From NCBI RefSeq assembly GCF_001975825.1, contig NZ_MTKN01000039.1, positions 1-64,000 of the forward strand: a stretch of 64,000 nucleotides of DNA, in the 5' to 3' direction. The DNA is from [Flexibacter] sp. ATCC 35208 (GTDB lineage Bacteria > Bacteroidota > Bacteroidia > Chitinophagales > Chitinophagaceae). The translations under genes and the position numbers were made by a program. Below are positions 10,536 to 18,808 of the stretch, piece by piece. Each line of letters begins with the position of its first letter. Within the stretch, counting starts at the first letter, position 1. Below the pieces are notes generated by a model. It did not search any database, was not told where the DNA came from, and saw nothing but the letters and a program-made list of their open reading frames with translations.

Positions 10536-10700
10536 TGGAGGATATCGGCATATAAGGATGTCATCACTACAACGGTGTCTCTCAACCCTTTCCTATATTG
10601 AGCAATAAAGCCCCATTTTACGAGTTCCGACATGTAGCGGAAGTAGTGATTCTTCATCCGGGGTTTTTATTTTAATGCCATTCCCTGACCAAATGCCTGC
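10532..10700 (-). pseudogene. 3' remnant of a gene translationally coupled to the dead ATPase
   Basis: On the minus strand a frame from ATG 10657 reads NHYFRYMSELVKWGFIAQYRKG and ends with TGA 10534-10532. That stop overlaps the ATG of the ATPase pseudogene (ATGA arrangement), a classic coupled-gene junction. Upstream the frame is broken by TAA just before the ATG. The aromatic/basic helix pattern suits the end of a DNA-binding replication-type protein, but this is weak. It shows the ATPase was once the second gene of an operon. Confidence 0.45.
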
Positions 10701-11102
10701 ACATGGAAACGTTGGGAGTAAACCCTGATATCCGGGAAGAGCACGATCTGCCAAATACCGGCAGGTAGAATTATTTTATATCGTATAGGTTGTGAAACAA
10801 ATATAATACATGCGTATAGCTAGACTTGTTGGTAATACAGAATTGTTCAAACTGCACTATATTTTATCAATGATCAGATAAACAGTGAGATAACGGGAAA
10901 ATTTCTGCAGAAATCACGGTATGTATTTAGTTGTAGTCACCGGTATCCGGGGGGAATCGTATATATATCCTAGTGTGCGCGTACAGATGCAGCAGGATAG
11001 GGAAGTGGTGTGAAAATGGTGCTGGATAAGGAACTCTGCAATATCCCATTAAAGTGGGATGGAAATGAACAAATGGCAAAAATAATAAAAGAATAATTTC
11101 TC
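10701..11102. other. Intergenic stretch without a supported gene
   Basis: Short broken frames only on both strands, probably continuing the erosion seen at 9.9-10.7 kb. No repeat ends, transposase or promoter with both elements could be identified. Confidence 0.4.
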
Positions 11103-11271
11103 GTTAACCAAGGGTTAACAAAATCGTATCGAGTAATGCATTAATATTGCATAACAAACATTGCAAGGGTAGCCCCAGCTACTTGATCTGAAACAAAAGA
11201 ATTCGGTAACTGGGGTTAACAAACAATGGATGAAAGACCGGCTTTCCATTCATGGTTGGCCGTTTTTTTTT
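11103..11271 (+). other. Structured non-coding stretch ending in a terminator-like hairpin
   Basis: Contains in order: a perfect inverted repeat GTTAACC-aag-GGTTAAC (11103-11119); an imperfect one CCCCAGcTAC / GTAaCTGGGG (11173-11182 and 11206-11215); and an imperfect hairpin (11227-11250) followed by nine T (11263-11271). No protein frame accounts for it and no forward gene ends here. A small RNA with its own terminator is possible; no full promoter was found upstream. Confidence 0.35.
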
Positions 11272-11290
11272 GCCCTAAACCCTCCCACAC

Positions 11291-11316
11291 AAAAAAGCCC
11301 CCCAGAGGAGGGCTCT
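11291..11316 (-). terminator. Terminator of the FemAB/GNAT-like gene
   Basis: On the minus strand AGCCCTCC-TCT-GGGGGGCT forms a hairpin followed by six T (A-run at 11291-11296 on the plus strand). It lies 50 bp beyond the stop of the gene at 11367-12341. Confidence 0.75.
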
Positions 11317-11366
11317 AAATACACACTCAACGGGTTCGGTCAAACCTGGTTTTCCAATGTAAATTC

Positions 11367-12341
11367 TTATACTGCTATTGAGAGCTCTTGCCGATAATTC
11401 TTTAAGGAATTCTGGATCTGCGATACAGGCACATGCCATGTCTTAAATCCCGGATAGGTCTCTGATGTTATTGCTTTGCTTGCAAATAGCACATCTGGCT
11501 TATGCCCAATACCTCCCAAATGAAAGTACTGCATGCCTGCAGTTTTCCCCAACCCACCCGCTTCTGCCAGTAACAAGTGCAAAGGTGCATATTGTAAGTA
11601 TTGCTCATGTGTAGCGGCCAAATGCAACTGCATCATGTCATTACAAAACGTGAGTAATACCCCTGCTGTCACTTGCGTACCCTGACATGCCAGTAATAAT
11701 GTGCTTTCAAAACCACTAGGTCTGAGTATCTGTCTGAACCACGCTTTATCAAAATGAGCGCTTCCTGATTGCAGGTGCATACTATTTCTGTAATAAATGT
11801 CTGCAAATGTATCCACGTCGTGAATCGACGTCGCCTGCCTTACCGAATATTCCTTTCGCCTAAGTAGTGATACATTGCTGCCGAAGTTTTCGCCATAATT
11901 TGCTTCCTGCATACTGGGAGAAAGCGACAGGTCTATCAGCAGGCTCTCCGCATGCTGTAGAAGGCGCCCTGTGCGCACCGGCTTAAAAGCCGCGTGAATC
12001 AGGGGATGCAGCATGATCCTCGACTCTGAAATCTGCTGTTCTTTGAGGTACTGTAAAAAGGCAATTTCAAATCGCTCCTGTACGCCATTGTCCAGCACCG
12101 CAAAATTCCGGCTGGCTACAGGGCCTGCAAATCCACTGATGTACCTTATATCATCAGTGCTGCTATTCACTACCACAGGCAGCGCGATATAGTCATCACG
12201 TTCTTCATAGACCAATAAAACAGGTTCGCCCGGAAATGTACTGTGATAATACCAGGTATGGTTAAAGTCAAATGTATGGGCGTTTCGGATGTAACGATCC
12301 CATCGGGTATTGTCATAAATGGACACAGTAATAAAAGACAT
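11367..12341 (-). CDS. FemAB/GNAT-like acyltransferase
   Basis: 324 residues from the ATG at 12341; the frame is open to 12395, but MSFITVSIYDN looks like the true start. The C-terminal half has the GNAT/FemAB pattern: a substrate-binding stretch (AGVLLTFCNDMMQLHLAATHEQ), then LHLLLAEAGGLGKTAGMQYFHLGG, a helix plus strand seen in peptidoglycan-bridge and exopolysaccharide-associated acyltransferases. The acceptor cannot be told from sequence. It stands alone with its own terminator, 450 bp from the divergent sigma-54 activator. The capsule-type genes at 15-17 kb make a cell-envelope polysaccharide role plausible, but that is inference. Confidence 0.65.
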   Translation of the reverse strand: MSFITVSIYDNTRWDRYIRNAHTFDFNHTWYYHSTFPGEPVLLVYEERDDYIALPVVVNSSTDDIRYISGFAGPVASRNFAVLDNGVQERFEIAFLQYLKEQQISESRIMLHPLIHAAFKPVRTGRLLQHAESLLIDLSLSPSMQEANYGENFGSNVSLLRRKEYSVRQATSIHDVDTFADIYYRNSMHLQSGSAHFDKAWFRQILRPSGFESTLLLACQGTQVTAGVLLTFCNDMMQLHLAATHEQYLQYAPLHLLLAEAGGLGKTAGMQYFHLGGIGHKPDVLFASKAITSETYPGFKTWHVPVSQIQNSLKNYRQELSIAV

Positions 12342-12431
12342 ATTCTCTACTAGTTTTTCAATAAAGCATGTAAAAAAATCAATAAGCAAAAGCAACGATT
12401 CGCCATTAGATGAGGTGAAAAATTATGAGTT

Positions 12432-12653
12432 TTAGCTAATGGCTGGTTCAGGGCATATCAAACACCTGGCGGAATACAACAGTATGGTACTGTTTTTGTA
12501 AAAAACAGCCCCTGAGATAGAAAATAATTTTACTATCCCTATGAGAAACCAACTGGAGAGGAGTAATTCCCCAATCATGAATATCACCAAACCATAAGGT
12601 GAGAATACAATCCTCCAATCAATTTTCCGCCTAAGTGACCCATAAAGACTCAA
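12432..12653 (-). CDS. Doubtful small membrane protein
   Basis: 73 codons from a TTG start directly after an in-frame TAG. Hydrophobic segments are at about residues 19-45, and the C-terminal end is unremarkable. There is no recognisable family. It could be a fragment of a lost membrane gene or chance; it is listed because nothing else occupies the interval. Confidence 0.2.
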   Translation of the reverse strand: MSLYGSLRRKIDWRIVFSPYGLVIFMIGELLLSSWFLIGIVKLFSISGAVFYKNSTILLYSARCLICPEPAIS

Positions 12654-12729
12654 TGTCTATGCCATTAGATTAATTATCTGTGAATCAATTACATAGTGTA
12701 ATTCTCACAACCATGCTGGCTCCGATATA

Positions 12730-12764
12730 TTGGAGTTATCCAACTGCATGTCCAAAATGTTGGA
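12730..12764. promoter_or_regulatory. Operator-like array of four TTGGA half-sites
   Basis: The order is TTGGA-N4-TCCAA-N7-TCCAA-N4-TTGGA (12730-12743 and 12751-12764). The two units start exactly 21 bp apart, about two DNA turns, so they would lie on the same face. It lies 58 bp before the start of the sigma-54 activator and may be an autoregulatory or second-regulator binding site. Confidence 0.45.
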
Positions 12765-12769
12765 GTCCT

Positions 12770-12797
12770 GCCTGTTCATGACCGGTCATGAACAGGC
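12770..12797. repeat. 28-bp perfect palindrome before the sigma-54 activator
   Basis: Positions 12770-12783 are the exact reverse complement of 12784-12797 (core CATGACCGGTCATG), with no loop. It has no T-run and sits 24 bp before an ATG, so a dimer-binding operator is more likely than a terminator. Confidence 0.6.
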
Positions 12798-12821
12798 CAT
12801 CTGTTAACGAAAGTTGGGAAT

Positions 12822-14327
12822 ATGGAGCTATTCGGGTTGTTAGAATGGTTGGTTCCCAGGGAAACCACGGGTACACAACCGGATCATGATGCTGTGAAAG
12901 GGATTAAAAGTGAAGCGGAATTAATGGCGTTTATACAGTCTGTACTCAGACCGTATTTACACACTATTTCGATTTTGATCGGCATGGCCGATGCGGACGG
13001 TATGATCACCTGCTGGTGGTTGCATACTGACAATACTTTTGTATTTCCGGTTTTTCCGGATAAGGTCCTTCCTATGTATCTATCCAATCTTACCTCCAAC
13101 ATTTTGGAGCTGCATACCCCAGATCGTAGAGATGCTTTCCAGACCACTTTGTTTAAAAGCGGTGTAAAAGAGGCCCTGATACATTCTTTACACTATCAAG
13201 ATAAAAATTTAGGATTTCTTTGTTTACTCTCTGAAACCAGCAATACATTTTCATCAGCCCTGCAATCTGAAGTGAACAGATCTGCAGGGTTATTCGTCGC
13301 AGCATGTCTGCAGGTATTATTGTTACAATTGGCAGAAGAATACCAACAAAAGGTGACTGGGGCGTTGCCACTGGTCGTGAATAATTCAGGGATGATAGGC
13401 GGGAAGGCATTGCAACCTGCATTACATTTAGTGTCTCAGGTTGCGCCTACAAGTGCGACCGTATTGTTAACCGGCGAAACTGGTACCGGGAAGGAGTTAT
13501 TCGCTGCTGCCATTCACAACGCTTCGCCAAGGAAAAACAATATTATGATAAAGGTCAATTGTGCCGCATTGCCCCCTCAACTGATCGAATCGGAATTATT
13601 CGGTCATGAAAAAGGAGCATTTACAGGTGCATTGCAACGCCGGATCGGCAAGTTTGAACTCGCTGATAAAAGCACTTTATTTTTGGATGAAATAGGAGAG
13701 TTGCCACTGGAATTGCAGGCGAAATTATTACGCGCCTTGCAGGAAAAAGAAATCGAGCGTCTGGGCGGCAACAATATCATCAAAGTAGATGTTCGCATTG
13801 TCGCAGCTACCAATAAAAACCTTGAAGAAGAAGTGGCAAATGGCCGGTTCAGGGAAGATCTGTATTATCGTTTGTGTGTATTCCCTATTCACTTACCACC
13901 ACTCCGTGAGCGGATAGATGACATCCCTGTTTTGCTCCAGCACTTTGCCGGCAGTGCCGCCCTGCGATATGAGAAAAAAATCAGGGGCATCAACCCTGCC
14001 TGTATAGCTGCGCTGGTCAGTTACCGCTGGCCGGGCAATATCCGGGAACTGGAAAACCTGGTAGAGAGGGCGGTCATTGCTTCCACTGACTTATATATTA
14101 TGATCACACCGCCACTCAGCAGAGAGGTGGCGGCATCGTCAGATACTTCACCACCCGCTTCCACATTGGCAGATACCGAAAAAGCAGTGATTATCCAGGC
14201 CTTGCAACAATGCAATGGTAAGATCAGAGGCCCGCAGGGCGCAGCAGCAATGCTGGATATTAAACCCACTACCCTGGAGGCCAGGATGAAAAAACTGGGT
14301 ATTGTAAAAAAGCATGTATTACGATAA
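12822..14327 (+). CDS. Sigma-54-dependent transcriptional activator (NtrC family, GAF-like sensor)
   Basis: 501 residues. Residues 1 to about 175 have the layout of a GAF-like sensor and no receiver domain. The AAA+ domain follows with Walker A GETGTGKE (218-225), the sigma-54-contacting GAFTGA loop (265-270), Walker B LFLDEIGE (286-293), the arginine-finger segment [10 protein letters not shown] (342-351) and WPGNIREL (403-410). The last 50 residues form a Fis-type helix-turn-helix region. All residues needed for ATP-driven opening of sigma-54 promoters appear intact. The upstream half-site array and palindrome could be its own operators. It converges on the response regulator with only 3 bp between stop codons. 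Confidence 0.92.
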   Translation: MELFGLLEWLVPRETTGTQPDHDAVKGIKSEAELMAFIQSVLRPYLHTISILIGMADADGMITCWWLHTDNTFVFPVFPDKVLPMYLSNLTSNILELHTPDRRDAFQTTLFKSGVKEALIHSLHYQDKNLGFLCLLSETSNTFSSALQSEVNRSAGLFVAACLQVLLLQLAEEYQQKVTGALPLVVNNSGMIGGKALQPALHLVSQVAPTSATVLLTGETGTGKELFAAAIHNASPRKNNIMIKVNCAALPPQLIESELFGHEKGAFTGALQRRIGKFELADKSTLFLDEIGELPLELQAKLLRALQEKEIERLGGNNIIKVDVRIVAATNKNLEEEVANGRFREDLYYRLCVFPIHLPPLRERIDDIPVLLQHFAGSAALRYEKKIRGINPACIAALVSYRWPGNIRELENLVERAVIASTDLYIMITPPLSREVAASSDTSPPASTLADTEKAVIIQALQQCNGKIRGPQGAAAMLDIKPTTLEARMKKLGIVKKHVLR

Positions 14328-14330
14328 GTG

Positions 14331-15005
14331 TCATCTCATAGCGCCTGCGTAACCGATGGCAAACTTCACGAGCGCGTTAGGGCCTGACAACTGTAATTTC
14401 TTGGTGATATTATGCCGGTGATTATCGACGGTCCTGACACTGATGCATTTATAAGATGCGATGTCCCTGCTGCTCATACCTCTGGCAATCATGCTTAGTA
14501 TTTTAGCCTCTGTTTTACTCAGCCTGTCATTGATGGCGAGTGTGCTTACTTCGGGTAGCATCACATTTTCCTTTATATAATTTCGCGTATCCCTGATGTG
14601 ATGAAACCTGCTGATACGGGAGTGGATACTTTTAAGTAATTCCTCGCCGGTAAAAGGTGCTACGAGATAATCATCTGCACCGAGGTTCATGCCTTTGCGC
14701 ATATTTGCGGGCATATTCGGACGGGAAAAGAGAATAAAAGGTATAGGCTTCAGCACTGAATCATTTCTGAGTGTAATCAGGAACTGATACCCTGTGGCGT
14801 CCTGCACTATGGCATCGCAGAGAATGAGATCGGGATGATGTTGATGAGCCAATCCTATACCTTCCGTAATAGAACTGGTGCTAAGAAGGGTGTATTGCTC
14901 CGTAAGCAATTGCCGGATTTTCCGGGCCATGCCTGCATCGGCGGTAACTAAGAGTATTCGCTGGGTAGCGTAATTAAGCCCAGGGTCGTTGTTAGGTGCG
15001 TTCAT
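14331..15005 (-). CDS. LuxR-type response regulator with atypical receiver domain
   Basis: 224 residues from ATG 15005; the frame is open 14 codons further. The receiver keeps the phospho-acceptor aspartate (LILCDAI, residue 78 counted from the open-frame start at 15047) and the Ser of LFSRP. The conserved lysine of the usual K-P-F motif is alanine (YLVAPF, residue 130), and the acidic pair after the first strand is T-A-D instead of E-D-D. The C-terminal LuxR helix-turn-helix (LSKTEAKILSMIARGMSSRDI ... SVRTVDNHRHNITKKL) is intact. Loss of the lysine suggests weak or phosphorylation-independent signalling. No histidine kinase is adjacent. Confidence 0.85.
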   Translation of the reverse strand: MNAPNNDPGLNYATQRILLVTADAGMARKIRQLLTEQYTLLSTSSITEGIGLAHQHHPDLILCDAIVQDATGYQFLITLRNDSVLKPIPFILFSRPNMPANMRKGMNLGADDYLVAPFTGEELLKSIHSRISRFHHIRDTRNYIKENVMLPEVSTLAINDRLSKTEAKILSMIARGMSSRDIASYKCISVRTVDNHRHNITKKLQLSGPNALVKFAIGYAGAMR

Positions 15006-15175
15006 GGTATACGGTTTTTCCCATACGGTTGATATGAGAATAATCAATCGTTGTTGAATCTAATTAATGGTTTAGGATCGGAATAGAATAATAACAATCT
15101 TAGGGAGGCTTTACAGAAAAGATATGGGGTTTTTTGAGTGCGAGACCTCTGTAAAGATATTGAAAAAATCTTAAG

Positions 15176-15206
15176 AAAAACGCTTCTGCGGTGAGCAGAA
15201 GCGTTT
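15176..15206 (-). terminator. Terminator of the msrC/PHP phosphatase/UDP-sugar dehydrogenase operon
   Basis: A 12-bp stem (15178-15189 with 15195-15206, loop GGTGA), followed on the minus strand by a T-run. It lies 23 bp beyond the stop of the dehydrogenase gene. Confidence 0.85.
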
Positions 15207-15228
15207 GAGATAAATGAGATATAATGCA

Positions 15229-16548
15229 TTATAACCGGCAGTCAACCAGATTTCGGTCAATGCAGGCTTTGGTATCGAAAATTACGCCATTATTGCGTTT
15301 GTACTTTTTGAAATCGAAAGTTAAAAATTCTTTGTGTGCAACGGCTATGATAATGCCATCGTAAATTTCATTTTCATTCAATGAAGTAACGATGTCAAGA
15401 CCATATTCATGTTTTACTTCTTCCGAATCTGCCCATGGATCATAGATCGTCACATCCAGACCGAAATCAATTAATTCATGATAAATATCCACAACCCTGG
15501 TATTGCGCACGTCCGGACAATTTTCCTTGAATGTAATACCCATGATCAGAATTTTTGACCCCTTGATCTTATGATCTTTTTCGATCATAAGTTTTACAAT
15601 CTTGTTCGCTACAAAGTGCCCCATATGGTCATTCACCCTGCGGCCGGATAGGATGACCTGCGGGTGATAACCGAGAGCTTCTGCTTTGTGCGCCAGGTAG
15701 TAAGGATCCACCCCAATACAGTGACCTCCCACCAATCCTGGTTTATATTTTAAGAAATTCCATTTTGTACCGGCAGCTTCTATTACATCGTTGGTATCGA
15801 TACCTACCTTGTCAAAGATGAGGGCCAGTTCATTTACAAATGAAATGTTGATGTCGCGTTGTGCATTCTCAATCGCTTTCGAAGCTTCTGCTACCTTGAT
15901 ACTTGGAGCTTTGTGTGTACCGGCGGTAATAATGCTTGCGTACAATGCATCTACATAAATAGCTATTTCAGGGGTAGAACCACTGGTGACTTTACGAATT
16001 TTTGTAAGAGTGTTAACTTTGTCACCCGGATTGATCCTTTCCGGTGAATAGCCTGCGAAGAAATCTTTGTTAAATACAAGACCAGATGTTTTTTCCAGTA
16101 CAGGTACGCAATCTTCTTCTGTACAGCCGGGGTATACTGTAGATTCGTAGATGACTACATCGCCTGCTTTCAAAATACTGCCAAGCATGGAAGATGCACT
16201 GAGAAGTGGCTTGAGATCGGGGGATTTAAATTCATCGATGGGGGTAGGGACTGTGACAATAAAAACATTGTATTGTGACAAATCTTTCTTGTCGGAAGAA
16301 AATGTGAGTCCTGTGGGAGCACCTTCTTTTTTTCGGTCCTGGATCACCTGCTTTAATTCATCCAGGTTTGCTTCTTTGGTTCTGTCCTGTCCTTTGCTTA
16401 ATTCCTTTACACGATCTGAATTGATGTCAAAGCCCAGTACGGGGTACTTTTTCGCAAATTCTATGGCAAGGGGTAAGCCGACATAGCCGAGGCCAATGAT
16501 GGCGATGCGGCTGTTTTCTGGTACGTGTTGCTGTACAACGGGCTGCAT
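15229..16548 (-). CDS. UDP-sugar 6-dehydrogenase (UDP-GlcNAc/GalNAc or ManNAc type)
   Basis: 439 residues. Oxidises the C6 hydroxyl of a UDP-sugar to a uronate using NAD, supplying capsule or O-antigen precursors. Visible are the Rossmann motif [10 protein letters not shown] (19-28), the central helix region ([19 protein letters not shown]) and the catalytic cysteine in [12 protein letters not shown] (C277). The C-terminal UDP-binding domain contains [15 protein letters not shown]. The sequence resembles TviB/WbpO-type N-acetylhexosamine enzymes more than UDP-glucose dehydrogenase, but the exact sugar cannot be read off. It is the last gene of a minus-strand operon, 22 bp after the PHP phosphatase. 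Confidence 0.9.
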   Translation of the reverse strand: MQPVVQQHVPENSRIAIIGLGYVGLPLAIEFAKKYPVLGFDINSDRVKELSKGQDRTKEANLDELKQVIQDRKKEGAPTGLTFSSDKKDLSQYNVFIVTVPTPIDEFKSPDLKPLLSASSMLGSILKAGDVVIYESTVYPGCTEEDCVPVLEKTSGLVFNKDFFAGYSPERINPGDKVNTLTKIRKVTSGSTPEIAIYVDALYASIITAGTHKAPSIKVAEASKAIENAQRDINISFVNELALIFDKVGIDTNDVIEAAGTKWNFLKYKPGLVGGHCIGVDPYYLAHKAEALGYHPQVILSGRRVNDHMGHFVANKIVKLMIEKDHKIKGSKILIMGITFKENCPDVRNTRVVDIYHELIDFGLDVTIYDPWADSEEVKHEYGLDIVTSLNENEIYDGIIIAVAHKEFLTFDFKKYKRNNGVIFDTKACIDRNLVDCRL

Positions 16549-16570
16549 AATTGAAGTAAGGATTAAATAA

Positions 16571-17332
16571 TTAGATAGATTGTGGTACTATTTGTATTGT
16601 ATTATTTTTGAATGCATAAGTTTCCAGCAATTTCACCAGTTTTTTATCTTTCGCAATTGATTTAATTGCGTGTAGATGCTTGCTATGATGCAAATCGGTC
16701 CCGATAAAGTCAATCAATTTATTTTCAATCAGCCATTCCGCAGCTTTCTGTATATGCCTGCCGTAATAACCGGTCAGGGAGAGCAGGTTTACCTGCAGAA
16801 GACAACCTCTTTGCTTGAATACTTTGTATTCTTCCAGCTGCGTATGGTAGTAATTATATCTTTCAGGGTGTGCCATTACCGGGCGATAGCCTTGTGCGGC
16901 GAGTTCAAAGAGCCATTGATGCAATTGGGGCGGAGCACTCATAAATGAGATTTCCACCAGCACCAGTTCACCATCCAGTGTCATGAGCGGAGCCTTCATC
17001 AGGTCTTCAAAAAATTCATCCATGTAGTATTCTGCTGCATGGTGAAACTGCACCGGAATATTTTTTTCAGCCAGTGCTTTTTTTACCTGTTGGTAAGGTT
17101 TTCTCAGTGTTTCGACCGAGTTTGGATAACGATCCATCATACAGTGAGGGGTCGTTATCACATGCTGAATACCGAGTGAATGTAAGGTTTCAATAAATTC
17201 TATGGACGTGTCGAGGTCTTGCGAACCGTCGTCCACGGCGGGTAACAGGTGTGAATGAATATCAGTGCCAATACCTGCCAGGAAAGGCAGGTTCGTCTCG
17301 ACATTTTCAGATTTTTTACGGAAGAAAAACAT
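16571..17332 (-). CDS. CpsB/YwqE-type PHP tyrosine phosphatase
   Basis: 253 residues. Family members are metal-dependent phosphatases that dephosphorylate the tyrosine kinase controlling capsule or exopolysaccharide chain export. Metal-binding motifs are visible: [13 protein letters not shown] (24-36), TTPHCM, HPERY and GTDLHHSKH. The length is normal for the family. It lies between msrC (9 bp) and the UDP-sugar dehydrogenase (22 bp), which supports polysaccharide control. The cognate kinase and the glycosyltransferases are not in this window. Confidence 0.9.
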   Translation of the reverse strand: MFFFRKKSENVETNLPFLAGIGTDIHSHLLPAVDDGSQDLDTSIEFIETLHSLGIQHVITTPHCMMDRYPNSVETLRKPYQQVKKALAEKNIPVQFHHAAEYYMDEFFEDLMKAPLMTLDGELVLVEISFMSAPPQLHQWLFELAAQGYRPVMAHPERYNYYHTQLEEYKVFKQRGCLLQVNLLSLTGYYGRHIQKAAEWLIENKLIDFIGTDLHHSKHLHAIKSIAKDKKLVKLLETYAFKNNTIQIVPQSI

Positions 17333-17341
17333 AATGGTAAA

Positions 17342-17821
17342 TTATTCCTCAAAGTTCAGGCCGGAGATTATTTCCTCCAGGTATTGTTGGTCTGTTTCGT
17401 CAAAATGTGACAGGTGTTCGCTATCTACATCCAGTACGCCGATCACTTCGCCACGTCGGATGATGGGTAATACGATTTCGGATCGCGAGAGACTCGAGCA
17501 GGCAATATGCCCCGGGAATTTTTCAACGTCAGGAACAATGAGGGTAGCGGACTGTGCCCAGCTGGCGCCACATACGCCACGTCCTTTTTTAATGCGGGTG
17601 CAGGCTACAGGACCCTGGAAGGGGCCAAGTACCAGTTCATCTCCTTTTATCAGATAAAATCCAACCCAAAACCAGTTAAATTGTTCTTTCAGGGCAGCTA
17701 CTGTATTAGCGAGGTTCGCCACGAGATCGGGTTCACCTTCGATCAGCGCCTTGATTTGCGGAATGATAGATTGGTATTGGGCTATTTTGTCTCCTTGTAC
17801 AATGCTTAAATCTTCTGCCAT
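17342..17821 (-). CDS. msrC: Free methionine-(R)-sulfoxide reductase (GAF domain)
   Basis: 159 residues from ATG 17821 (MAEDLS). Reduces free Met-(R)-sulfoxide, a repair step after oxidative stress. The single GAF domain carries the family signature: WFWVGFYLI, LVLGPFQGPVACTRI, GRGVCGASWAQ and the cysteine in HIACSSLSRSEIVLP. These supply the three catalytic cysteines of the fRMsr family. The upstream-extended frame to 17896 is rejected because a TATATTTG -7 box lies at 17835-17828. It is the first gene of an operon with the PHP phosphatase and UDP-sugar dehydrogenase. Confidence 0.93.
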   Translation of the reverse strand: MAEDLSIVQGDKIAQYQSIIPQIKALIEGEPDLVANLANTVAALKEQFNWFWVGFYLIKGDELVLGPFQGPVACTRIKKGRGVCGASWAQSATLIVPDVEKFPGHIACSSLSRSEIVLPIIRRGEVIGVLDVDSEHLSHFDETDQQYLEEIISGLNFEE

Positions 17822-17827
17822 AAGGTG

Positions 17828-17835
17828 CAAATATA
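17828..17835 (-). promoter_or_regulatory. TATATTTG -7 box of msrC
   Basis: Matches the Bacteroidota consensus TAnnTTTG on the minus strand and lies only 6 nt before the ATG at 17821. The transcript would be nearly leaderless. No clear -33 TTG was found at the right distance. Confidence 0.5.
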
Positions 17836-18095
17836 AGGTAAACCGGGGATATGGGCCAGACCAGCCACTACCGTAGTTAAAAGATAAAATGAACAAATAA
17901 ATGTCGTATATTCAGGGCGTATTTTTAGCCTGACAGCCCGTTCTTCCATTAACGGTGCACCTATTGAAAATCCCACGCAAACAGAACCTTTTAAAAGACA
18001 ACAAACATGAGAACCATTCATTCGCCGCCACAAGCATGATGCTTGTCATTCAGCATTCAAATTGCCAGTTGTTTATAATGCCAACCGGGTTTTAG

Positions 18096-18103
18096 TATAT
18101 TTG
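18096..18103 (+). promoter_or_regulatory. TATATTTG -7 box of idi
   Basis: Matches TAnnTTTG and ends 8 nt before the idi ATG at 18112, predicting an almost leaderless mRNA. The nearest upstream TTG is at 18069-18071, 24 nt away, slightly beyond the usual spacing. Confidence 0.5.
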
Positions 18104-18111
18104 TTACGATT

Positions 18112-18627
18112 ATGGAAGCACAGGTAATTCTAGTTAACGAACAGGATGAAGTGACGGGGGTAATGGAGAAGATGGAAGCACATCGGAAAGGACTATTACA
18201 TAGGGCGTTTTCTGTATTTATCAGGAACGATGCCGGAGACATGCTGTTACATCAGCGTGCACTTGATAAGTATCATTCAGGTGGATTATGGACCAACGCA
18301 TGCTGTAGCCATCCTATGCCAGGAGAAACAGTTACACAGGCAGCCCACAGACGATTAACAGAAGAAATGGGCTTCGACTGCCCGTTGTCCGAATTGTTTC
18401 AGTTTACCTACCGTACAGATTTTGATAATGGTCTGATTGAGCATGAGTATGACCATGTACTCATGGGGACATATAACGGTACAATTAACCCGAACCCACA
18501 GGAAGTAAACGACCATCGGTTTATATCCGTAGAAACAATAACCCGGTTGTTGCAGGAACAACCCGCACAGTTTACCAGCTGGTTTAAGCTGGCTTTTCCA
18601 AAAGTTATTGAGCATCTGGGCAAATAA
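18112..18627 (+). CDS. idi: Isopentenyl-diphosphate delta-isomerase, type 1
   Basis: 171 residues. Interconverts IPP and DMAPP, the C5 building blocks of isoprenoids. Visible are TNACCSHP with the catalytic cysteine (C65 by alignment with the TNxxCGHP motif), the Nudix-type helix GETVTQAAHRRLTEEMGF, and the EHEYDHVL metal/acid segment. The N-terminal VILVNEQDEVTG fits the family start, so the ATG at 18112 is supported despite the very short leader. The terpene synthase begins 181 bp downstream on the same strand, suggesting supply of DMAPP for that enzyme. Confidence 0.95.
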   Translation: MEAQVILVNEQDEVTGVMEKMEAHRKGLLHRAFSVFIRNDAGDMLLHQRALDKYHSGGLWTNACCSHPMPGETVTQAAHRRLTEEMGFDCPLSELFQFTYRTDFDNGLIEHEYDHVLMGTYNGTINPNPQEVNDHRFISVETITRLLQEQPAQFTSWFKLAFPKVIEHLGK

Positions 18628-18808
18628 GGTTGTCAAAATGCAGTAAGAGAGCAATGGAGCAGTCATTATTAATGACAGCACCGGAGACTCCTTTTCCTGA
18701 ATGTTTGAGGGTTTGATCATCCGGCGCCTCCGGAAGGTCGGGCCCTTTCTCATTTTTACGCCCTTTATTGCCGCAGATGCATGTACCCACTCAAAATCCT
18801 AATTTATT

